DNA of 7,653 nt from Bacteroidota bacterium (lineage in GTDB: Bacteria > Bacteroidota > Bacteroidia > Bacteroidales > VadinHA17). The stretch lies in contig VGGM01000059.1 of assembly GCA_016868515.1 (NCBI GenBank), positions 1 to 7,653 of the forward strand, written 5' to 3'. The position numbers and the translations under genes are program-made. Below are positions 1 to 5,328 of the stretch, piece by piece (positions within the stretch are counted from its first letter, which is position 1; every line of letters starts with the position of its first letter). The notes below the pieces were generated by a model. It had not been told where the DNA came from. It did not search any database and saw nothing but the letters and a program-made list of their open reading frames with translations.

Positions 1-564
1 GAGAGAAGTGACCTTGTAGAGAAGCTGACCCCGGTGTTCCAGGATTATTATGAGATTATTTCGCTGAAGCGCGAGAAGGTAGCACTGGTTTACAAATCAC
101 AACTGGCTAATGGCACTCTTACGGATCTGCTGAAAGCTAACCGCGAGAGGGACAGGTTCCTGCAGTACACTTCCGTTGGGATTCACCGCGACGATCTGGA
201 GTTTATGATGGAAGGATATCAGGTAAAACACCTTGGTTCACAGGGTCAGCAGAAGTCCTATCTGGTGGCCCTTAAGCTGGCCAAATTCGGGTATATTGCA
301 GCCATGACCGGTATTACACCCCTGCTTCTTCTGGATGACCTGTTTGATAAATTTGATGCCGACAGGGTAGAACAGCTTGTAAGACTGGTTGGGAGCCACC
401 GGTTCGGACAGATATTTATTACCGACACTCAGCAGGACAGGTTACTGCGCATACTTGAAGGATCGACTGTTGATTTCAAACTCTTCACGATTGGGCGCGA
501 AGGGGTTGAAGAGATTATTCAGAACGGAAAGAATGAGAAGAAGCAGGACACAAACACTGGCTGA
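1..564 (+). CDS. recF: DNA replication and repair protein RecF, C-terminal part (5' end outside window)
   Basis: This reading frame is open from the first base and ends at TGA 562-564, giving 187 visible residues, about half of the usual RecF length of roughly 360-370. RecF is a cytoplasmic SMC-like ATPase that, with RecO and RecR, helps load RecA at single-strand gaps. Visible family landmarks, numbered from the first visible codon, are the GIHRDDLEF segment near 60-68 (GPHRDD in most RecF), the ABC signature GSQGQQ at 79-84, the Walker B stretch LLLLDDLFDKFD at about 109-120, and the switch-like FITDTQQ near 138-144. The Walker A motif must lie upstream of the window. A GTG at 34 could look like a start, but homology continues upstream of it, so it is internal. 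The gene overlaps the next one by 32 bp. The identification is firm; only the N-terminus is missing. Confidence 0.95.
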   Translation, partial: ERSDLVEKLTPVFQDYYEIISLKREKVALVYKSQLANGTLTDLLKANRERDRFLQYTSVGIHRDDLEFMMEGYQVKHLGSQGQQKSYLVALKLAKFGYIAAMTGITPLLLLDDLFDKFDADRVEQLVRLVGSHRFGQIFITDTQQDRLLRILEGSTVDFKLFTIGREGVEEIIQNGKNEKKQDTNTG

Positions 565-823
565 GGCTTTGGCCGACTATATAGCGGCAATGAAGATAGA
601 AAGTAAGCTGAAGGAGGTTTCAGTGGTGGAGTCATGGTCTGAAATAGTTGGAAAGGTCATTGCCTCAAAGACAACCTCGTTATTCTTCAAAAATGGAAGG
701 CTATATGTCACTTTGAAGTCTTCCGTTATCAGGAATGAACTTTTAATGATAAGAGAAAGCCTGCGGATAAAAATCAATGAAAGGGCCGGAGAGGAGATAG
801 TGAAGGAGTTAGTGATCAAGTAG
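533..823 (+). CDS. DUF721 / DciA-like protein
   Basis: A 96-residue cytoplasmic protein of the DUF721 family, which includes DciA, the replicative helicase (DnaB) loader or operator of many bacteria lacking DnaC. I chose ATG 533 because the product then begins with MRRSRTQTLAEAL, matching the typical N-terminus of short Bacteroidota DUF721 proteins; the frame is open further upstream, but only as a shadow inside recF. A purine-rich GGAAAGA precedes the ATG closely. Family features are the WSEIVG segment near residues 42-47, the KNGRLYV strand near 61-67, and the SSVIRNELLMIRE stretch near 71-83. The gene starts inside the end of recF and overlaps it by 32 bp, so translation is probably coupled. 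The family is assigned from motif pattern; the helicase-loading role is inferred from DciA homologues and not shown here. Confidence 0.87.
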   Translation: MRRSRTQTLAEALADYIAAMKIESKLKEVSVVESWSEIVGKVIASKTTSLFFKNGRLYVTLKSSVIRNELLMIRESLRIKINERAGEEIVKELVIK

Positions 824-865
824 TGACCAGAGTGAGGGAGTGCCAGAAGTGCCAGAAGTGACCAG
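822..865 (+). repeat. degenerate 9-bp tandem repeat in the recF/dciA 3' flank
   Basis: Five consecutive units of 8-9 bp run from the stop codon of the DciA-like gene into the intergenic region: AGTGACCAG (822-830), AGTGAGGG (831-838), AGTGCCAGA (839-847), AGTGCCAGA (848-856) and AGTGACCAG (857-865). The middle two are identical and so are the first and last. No ORF uses it. It could be a small variable-number repeat or a residue of a dispersed intergenic element; the sequence alone does not decide. Confidence 0.75.
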
Positions 866-894
866 GGATGTCAGTTATGGTTTTGTTATTATGG

Positions 895-923
895 GTGCCA
901 CTGAGCGGTACTTTTCTCAGGCA
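895..923. terminator. weak hairpin, possible terminator between convergent genes
   Basis: Two mutually exclusive short stems can form between the convergent DciA-like and transglutaminase-like genes. One pairs GTGCC (895-899) with GGTAC (907-911), including one G-U pair, and is followed by TTTTCTC. The other pairs TGCC (896-899) with GGCA (920-923) and TGAG (902-905) with CTCA (916-919), with a two-base bulge. Both are marginal. A terminator is expected here from gene orientation, which is the main reason for listing it. Confidence 0.25.
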
Positions 924-936
924 GGAGGGGAACCTG

Positions 937-2652
937 TTACAGGCTAAGATCAATGGTGAATCCCTTATCGGAGGTGAATCTGAAAGCTGAGTCCCTGTGG
1001 GTTAGGATCACCCTGCTTCCGGCAACGGAGAGCTTTACCTCGCCTGTTCTGTCTGCCTGCCTTATCCATGATGCCAGGAGGAATGCCTTCTCAACTCCGT
1101 CGCCTCTTCCGAAGTTCCATACCTCATCGGGTTGAGCAAGTCGCTGCCCCGGGTATATTGAGCTATTACCGAGTTTACTTATGGTTTCGAATACTTCGGG
1201 TATTTCCATGCCTGAAAAGTTCTCAAATGCAACCGGGTTTCTTTCTATGGCGGCTTTTATAAATGGCCTCCAGTCAATGAACTCCATCGATCTGGAAACA
1301 TAGAGAGTAAGGAGAGATAATTCCGAATATGGTGCACTTTCTCTTATTTTTCTCTCTATAGAATCTCTGGTGTCGGAGGTTTCAACGGAGGGATATTCGT
1401 TTTGCACGAATCTCTTTGCATTCTGGTCAGGTAGCCATGGTTCCGTGCGCAGGAAATCCTTAAGTTCGACAAACATGGTAACGGGTATGATTCTCTCCAC
1501 ATCGGGAATGCTTTCCCTTATCTCCTTAAGAATGCATTCCGGACTCTTGCCGGTGCACCTGTCGAGAATCTCCTCAAGTTCATTTATAAGTATTCTGTCG
1601 CCGATGGGACTGACCGAAAACTCATCGCCGTCAATCTCGTTTACAAGATTTGCTCTCGATTCGAGCGCAACATTATATCTGCTTGAATGCTCATATTCGA
1701 ATAGTTTTTCAAGTGTAATGTATCTGCTTTTTGTGCCGTAGTCATCGCGATACTGAAACAATGATTTGTAACCCTTAAATCTCAGGAAATTGATGAAGAC
1801 ATGCTTATTAAGCTCACTGACCAGGAATTCATTCAGTTTATTTGTAAAATGCTCATATGCTTCGGGTGAGATTGAAGCCTCCTCATAAACTGTATGGATA
1901 TGCCCGGTGATATGGGTAACAATGGTTACCTTCTCGTTTTCAATTGCCCGCCTGGCTTTTGCAGAAAGACTGGTTCCGTTGAACCACATGTTCTTAGTAA
2001 CTATCCTGCGGTTGTTGGTAATTATGCTTTCCTTACCGATAATAAAGTTCTGTGAGTGCAAGGGGGTGGCCATCAGGAAAATGTCATAGAGACTCACTTT
2101 ACCTATAACGAACATTGCTGCTGCATAAAGTGCGGAAAGAGACACACATTCACCTGCGCCGGCGGGAAATGAAGGCTTGAAGCGGAAGGCATTCATAGCT
2201 TCTATTGTTTCGGTCTTCCAGTAGGGTATAACATCATCATTGTACTGGTCGAGTCCGAAATGCTTCCGGATGTCAATGCTGAAGTAGTATTTGTCGCCTT
2301 CATAACCGAAAAGGGCATTCGACTGCTTCAGCAGGTTCATGTCAAAAAAATCCCTGAATCTTTCAATTTCCCGCGATTTGGTAGTAAGTCCCCAGGTGGA
2401 AAGATCAAGGTTGAAGATGTAGTTCTGTATAATAAACTGCTTGATTCTGTTTACCTTGTAGGTGAAGCTTCTCCGATCTATATCCCTGAACCACGGGTCA
2501 TCTCTCCATCTCCAGATTTCAGGCGAAATAATATTTGACAGGACAAGGGGGTAGAATAGTTCGGGAAAAATAAAAACCTCCATGTCTGAGAGGGTGAAGG
2601 CTGAAGAGTATTTCTCGAGTGTTTTCTTGTCTGTGAAATCAGGCTGGATCAT
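937..2652 (-). CDS. uncharacterised protein with one transglutaminase-like core and a second degenerate core
   Basis: I do not recognise a named family for this 571-residue protein. It has no signal peptide or obvious membrane segment, so it is probably cytoplasmic. Residues about 160-215 resemble a transglutaminase-like cysteine protease core: GAGECVSLSALYAAA places C169 at the start of a helix, LHSQNFI gives H199, and N213/N214 follow about 15 residues later as a possible third residue. Residues about 515-570 look like a second copy: GRGDGVEKAFLLASW aligns with the first helix with G519 in place of the cysteine, then H552 in LTHRDSAF and D568 in the last residues. The middle (about 230-500) is mostly predicted helical with no motif I know. 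The gene lies 59 bp downstream of ndk on the same strand and may share its transcript. Any catalytic activity is inferred; substrate and role are unknown. Confidence 0.8.
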   Translation of the reverse strand: MIQPDFTDKKTLEKYSSAFTLSDMEVFIFPELFYPLVLSNIISPEIWRWRDDPWFRDIDRRSFTYKVNRIKQFIIQNYIFNLDLSTWGLTTKSREIERFRDFFDMNLLKQSNALFGYEGDKYYFSIDIRKHFGLDQYNDDVIPYWKTETIEAMNAFRFKPSFPAGAGECVSLSALYAAAMFVIGKVSLYDIFLMATPLHSQNFIIGKESIITNNRRIVTKNMWFNGTSLSAKARRAIENEKVTIVTHITGHIHTVYEEASISPEAYEHFTNKLNEFLVSELNKHVFINFLRFKGYKSLFQYRDDYGTKSRYITLEKLFEYEHSSRYNVALESRANLVNEIDGDEFSVSPIGDRILINELEEILDRCTGKSPECILKEIRESIPDVERIIPVTMFVELKDFLRTEPWLPDQNAKRFVQNEYPSVETSDTRDSIERKIRESAPYSELSLLTLYVSRSMEFIDWRPFIKAAIERNPVAFENFSGMEIPEVFETISKLGNSSIYPGQRLAQPDEVWNFGRGDGVEKAFLLASWIRQADRTGEVKLSVAGSRVILTHRDSAFRFTSDKGFTIDLSL

Positions 2653-2711
2653 AATATAATATTCGGTTACTTATTATCCGGGAAAAGTTCACAAAGAAAG
2701 AAAAATCCCTG

Positions 2712-3134
2712 CTAATAGAACCGCTCAATACCCGAGAAAAAGAAATTCGCCTCCTTTTCGGCATTTTCATTGCTGTCGGAACCATGAACTGCATTCATCC
2801 GTGTCGAGACGGCAAATGCCTTCCTTATGGTTCCTTCAGCAGCCTTTTCCGGATCAGTCGACCCAAGCAGCCGCCGGAACTCTTCAACCGCATTGGTATG
2901 AAGGAGTATCATTACAACAACAGGCCCCGATGTCATGAATTTAATCAGCCCGTTGAAAAAATCCTTACCCTTGTGAACCTCATAAAAAAGGCTGGCCTGT
3001 GGTATAGTGAGTTTTACCATTCGCATCGCTGCTATTTCAAAGCCTGCTTCGTTTATCATAGCCAGTATCGGGCCGGTCTTGCCTGTTCGTACCGCGTTGG
3101 GCTTGATTATTGCCAGTGTGTAGTCCTTATACAT
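2712..3134 (-). CDS. ndk: nucleoside diphosphate kinase
   Basis: A complete 140-residue NDK, the usual length. It transfers the gamma phosphate from ATP to nucleoside diphosphates through a phosphohistidine intermediate and balances NTP and dNTP pools in the cytoplasm. The start of the protein carries LAIIKPNAV with the conserved lysine K11, MTSGPVV is at about 67-73, and the active-site segment NAVHGSDS holds the catalytic H117. The segment TIRKAFAVS replaces the TIRGDFG common in other phyla; as I recall, this is normal for Bacteroidota NDKs, and the protein ends with FFFSGIERFY, also typical of that group. It is transcribed divergently from the DHH phosphoesterase gene, and an uncharacterised gene follows 59 bp downstream, so the two may form an operon. 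All key residues are present. Confidence 0.97.
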   Translation of the reverse strand: MYKDYTLAIIKPNAVRTGKTGPILAMINEAGFEIAAMRMVKLTIPQASLFYEVHKGKDFFNGLIKFMTSGPVVVMILLHTNAVEEFRRLLGSTDPEKAAEGTIRKAFAVSTRMNAVHGSDSNENAEKEANFFFSGIERFY

Positions 3135-3213
3135 CTGATTATCTGTTGCTTTTACCCGGCTGGTCGGTCGTAAGAAGATTATTTCATATCTTTAGCCACC
3201 AAATTCCAGCCGG
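3135..3213. promoter_or_regulatory. divergent promoter region between ndk and nrnA
   Basis: These 79 bp must hold the promoters for both flanking genes. On the minus strand, TTTG (3203-3200) followed after 18 bp by TAATCTTC (3181-3174) loosely matches the Bacteroidota TTTG / TAnnTTTG promoter and would start transcription about 35-40 bases before ndk. On the plus strand, TATCTTTA (3187-3194) resembles a TAnnTTTG box ahead of the phosphoesterase gene, but I see no good upstream TTTG. The two candidates overlap, so they could interfere. Both are partial matches. Confidence 0.3.
3156..3213. repeat. 8-bp perfect inverted repeat ending at the nrnA start codon
   Basis: CCGGCTGG at 3156-3163 is the exact reverse complement of CCAGCCGG at 3206-3213. 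The arms are 42 bp apart, and the right arm directly touches the ATG at 3214, where a ribosome binding site would sit; no Shine-Dalgarno-like sequence is present. In a transcript starting upstream of 3156 the arms could pair and occlude the start. As DNA they could be two half-sites bracketing the promoter region. Confidence 0.5.
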
Positions 3214-4227
3214 ATGGTGAATTCAGGTAAATATATAAAAAAACTCAGAGAATTGACAGACTCCTCGGGGAACATTCTTCTGGTTTGTCATGTTAACCCC
3301 GACGGCGATGCCATTGGATCGATGCTGGCCTTTTGGCACTATCTGAGCAGTACCGGGAAGATCGTAAACATGCTTTCACCAAACTATCTCCAGGAATTCC
3401 TTTTATGGATGAATGGTGCCGAAAATATCAATATTTATCTGAGAAACAGGAAGAAAGCTGTAAGGATGATAAATGAGGCAGGATTAATTATATTCCTTGA
3501 TTTCAATCAGCCTTCAAGGCTGGGTGAAGCTGAGAGGGCCATAATAAACTCACCGGCAGTTAAGGTAATGATTGACCATCATGTTGATCCACATACCTTT
3601 GCCGATCTTATTATTTCCGACACCTCCTGCTGTGCTACCGCAGAACTTATTCATGAGATCGTAACCGGCCTGAACCGGGGACCATATTCTTCAACAGCCT
3701 ACGATGAAGCATTATATGTTGGAATAATAACAGATACCGGCAACTTTGAACATGGATCCTTCACAGGAAATACACTCAGGATAGTAGCCTCTCTTATCGA
3801 CTCTGGTGTTGACAGGGAGAAGGTATTCAGCATGATCTACAACAATTTCTCGGTCGACAGGATGAGGCTGCAGGGCCTTGCCCTCTACTCCAGGATGAAG
3901 ATTATAGAAGGAACCCCTGCTGCCTGTATCTGGCTGACGAAGGAAGATCTTATTAACCACAGTTATGCCAAAGGTGACACTGAAGGGTTTGTAAATATGC
4001 CTCTCTCAATAAAAGGTATTTCCGTAGCCGCCCTCTTTGTGGAGAAGGAGGGCTTTATTAAAGTCTCATTAAGGTCACATGGTAGTTTTTCCGTTAATGA
4101 TTTTGCTGTAAGGTATTTTAACGGGGGTGGTCATAATAATGCTGCAGGTGGCGAGTTCTATGATACACTTGACAAGGCACTCGGATATTTTGAAGATTCC
4201 ATAAGAAATGAACTTGCCGGAATATAG
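3214..4227 (+). CDS. nrnA: DHH/DHHA1 phosphoesterase, NrnA-like (nanoRNase / pAp phosphatase family)
   Basis: A complete 337-residue cytoplasmic protein with the DHH plus DHHA1 arrangement of NrnA, which degrades oligoribonucleotides of a few bases and dephosphorylates 3'-phosphoadenosine 5'-phosphate using manganese. Motifs in order are HVNPDGDAIGS with H26, D30 and D32, the D96 of IIFLDFNQ, the signature DHH at 121-123, D174 in ITDTGNF, and the DHHA1 glycine-rich GGGHNNAAGG at 304-313 that binds the nucleotide substrate. All metal-binding residues expected from the family are visible. The ATG at 3214 puts the first strand and the HVNPDGD motif at normal distances from the N-terminus. Its last 20 bases overlap the start of the GldI-like gene, so the two are almost certainly co-transcribed. 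Family placement is firm; the exact substrate preference (nanoRNA, pAp or c-di-nucleotide breakdown products) is not readable from sequence. Confidence 0.93.
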   Translation: MVNSGKYIKKLRELTDSSGNILLVCHVNPDGDAIGSMLAFWHYLSSTGKIVNMLSPNYLQEFLLWMNGAENINIYLRNRKKAVRMINEAGLIIFLDFNQPSRLGEAERAIINSPAVKVMIDHHVDPHTFADLIISDTSCCATAELIHEIVTGLNRGPYSSTAYDEALYVGIITDTGNFEHGSFTGNTLRIVASLIDSGVDREKVFSMIYNNFSVDRMRLQGLALYSRMKIIEGTPAACIWLTKEDLINHSYAKGDTEGFVNMPLSIKGISVAALFVEKEGFIKVSLRSHGSFSVNDFAVRYFNGGGHNNAAGGEFYDTLDKALGYFEDSIRNELAGI

Positions 4228-4771
4228 AGAAAGCTTCCTCTGCCTGGCCGGAGTCGTGATTACTACTGCCGTAATATCAGTTTCATCATGCCGTTCAGGG
4301 GAGAGAGAAGAGAGGATAGCAGATCAGCTTCCGTCAAAGGCCGAACTGGAGGAGGTTAACCGGTATCTTGTCAGGAAGGATCGCGAGCGGATTGAAAACT
4401 ACATCGAGAGAAAGAAGCTCGCAATGGAAATGACCAGAACCGGTTTGTGGTACGGAATACTTGATTCCGGAGCCGGTGACACAATAAAAGAGAATGATAT
4501 TGTGTTAATTAAATCGCAATGCACCCTTCTTGACGGAACTGTTGTCTACACAGGTGAGGAACGGGGCACAACCAGAATCAGAATAGGAAGGAGTTCTGTC
4601 GAATCGGGCCTTGACGAAGGTTTGCGGATGCTCAGGGGCGGAGGTAAGGCTCTCTTTATTCTGCCATCATACCTGGGGCACGGGCTTCTGGGTGACGGTA
4701 ATAAGATTCCATCCCGTGCCATTCTTGTGTTTGAGGTTAGTATAATAGGGCATAATGATAAGATGTATTGA
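4208..4771 (+). CDS. GldI-like FKBP-type peptidyl-prolyl isomerase lipoprotein
   Basis: A 187-residue predicted lipoprotein. A hydrophobic segment (about 10-27) ends in the lipobox VSSC with the acylated C28, followed by a charged helical linker (about 35-75) and an FKBP fold (about 88-182). The stretch SYLGHGLLGDGNKIP near 154-168 resembles the SYKAYGYYGDENKI-type segment of GldI, the FKBP lipoprotein tied to gliding motility and type IX secretion in Flavobacteriia. Linkage to a DHH phosphoesterase is, as I recall, also typical of gldI. Compared with human FKBP12, most pocket residues are replaced (the FD pair by VY, the VI pair by VE, the pocket tryptophan by L135), so isomerase activity may be weak. 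An in-frame TAA at 4202-4204 makes ATG 4208 the first possible start; the resulting n-region is acidic (E5, R7, E8), unusual for a signal peptide. A role in gliding cannot be claimed from this window. Confidence 0.83.
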   Translation: MNLPEYRESFLCLAGVVITTAVISVSSCRSGEREERIADQLPSKAELEEVNRYLVRKDRERIENYIERKKLAMEMTRTGLWYGILDSGAGDTIKENDIVLIKSQCTLLDGTVVYTGEERGTTRIRIGRSSVESGLDEGLRMLRGGGKALFILPSYLGHGLLGDGNKIPSRAILVFEVSIIGHNDKMY

Positions 4772-4786
4772 TTTAATAACTTGATT

Positions 4787-5275
4787 ATGAATGTGAAACT
4801 GAAAGTAATCGTAGCAATGATGATAGTATCGGCAGGACTTGTATCCTGCGATATTGAGAAGAAGATGATTGAGGCTGAGGAGGGGCTGATACGTGATTAT
4901 ATACAGCAGAACAGTATTACCGTTCAGCCGACCGCCTCGGGACTCTATTACATTGAAACACTGGCGGGCGCAGGTGAGAATCCTGATGATGGAGATATCG
5001 TAGGGGTTTATTATACCCTCTGGTTCCTCACGGGTGAGAAGCTCGCTGAACTAATTGAGGGAGAACCTTTTGAATTTACAATAGGTGAAGATCAGGTTAT
5101 TGCCGGGTTTGAAGAGGGTATAAGGCTGATGAAGCATGGAGGCAAAGCAAAACTTGTTATCCCTTCAAAACTTGCATATGGCCGAACAGGTGATCCGTGG
5201 GGTATTATCCCCGGCTACACACCTCTGCTCTATGAGGTGGAGCTGAAGACACTCTCGGTAGGTCCCGGAAAATAG
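4787..5275 (+). CDS. FKBP-type peptidyl-prolyl isomerase lipoprotein
   Basis: A 162-residue predicted lipoprotein using ATG 4787, 15 bases after the previous stop; a TTG two codons earlier is possible but adds nothing. The signal peptide has basic residues K4 and K6, a hydrophobic core and the lipobox LVSC with C21, followed by D22. A helical stretch (about 25-43) precedes the FKBP domain (about 68-156). Compared with FKBP12 it keeps most pocket residues: Y76, F95, V104, I105, F108 at the tryptophan position, Y131 and Y149, but the FD pair is lost in GEKLAEL. It therefore looks more like an active isomerase than its upstream neighbour, with which it shares the same lipobox, helix and FKBP layout, suggesting an old tandem duplication. 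It probably assists folding of envelope proteins. A strong terminator lies just downstream and closes the nrnA-FKBP-FKBP transcription unit. Confidence 0.87.
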   Translation: MNVKLKVIVAMMIVSAGLVSCDIEKKMIEAEEGLIRDYIQQNSITVQPTASGLYYIETLAGAGENPDDGDIVGVYYTLWFLTGEKLAELIEGEPFEFTIGEDQVIAGFEEGIRLMKHGGKAKLVIPSKLAYGRTGDPWGIIPGYTPLLYEVELKTLSVGPGK

Positions 5276-5285
5276 TGGAAGGAAA

Positions 5286-5321
5286 AGAAACAGGCCCGGA
5301 CATCTGACCGGGCCTGTTTCT
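5286..5321. terminator. bidirectional rho-independent terminator
   Basis: A perfect 14-bp stem (5286-5299 with 5308-5321, core ACAGGCCCGG / CCGGGCCTGT) encloses an 8-base loop, acatctga. It sits 10 bases after the second FKBP stop and 7 bases past the stop of the convergent beta-propeller gene. On the minus strand the stem is followed by a T-rich tail (TTTTCC extending the TTTC of the stem); on the plus strand the T residues lie within the stem end. It probably ends transcription from both sides. Confidence 0.9.
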
Positions 5322-5328
5322 GACACTC

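Noticed and set aside
389..532. Upstream extension of the DciA-like frame inside recF
   Set aside because: This part is out of frame with well conserved RecF sequence and does not resemble DUF721; ATG 533 gives a family-typical N-terminus.
577..819. 80-codon minus-strand ORF opposite the DciA-like gene
   Set aside because: The plus strand matches DUF721 across its length; the reverse frame has no recognisable features.
1370..1741. 123-codon plus-strand ORF inside the transglutaminase-like gene
   Set aside because: Serine/leucine-rich shadow translation with no start context; the opposite strand carries a continuous 571-codon frame.
2784..3173. 129-codon plus-strand ORF opposite ndk
   Set aside because: It lies antisense to a fully conserved ndk and its translation shows no family motif; it is a shadow frame.
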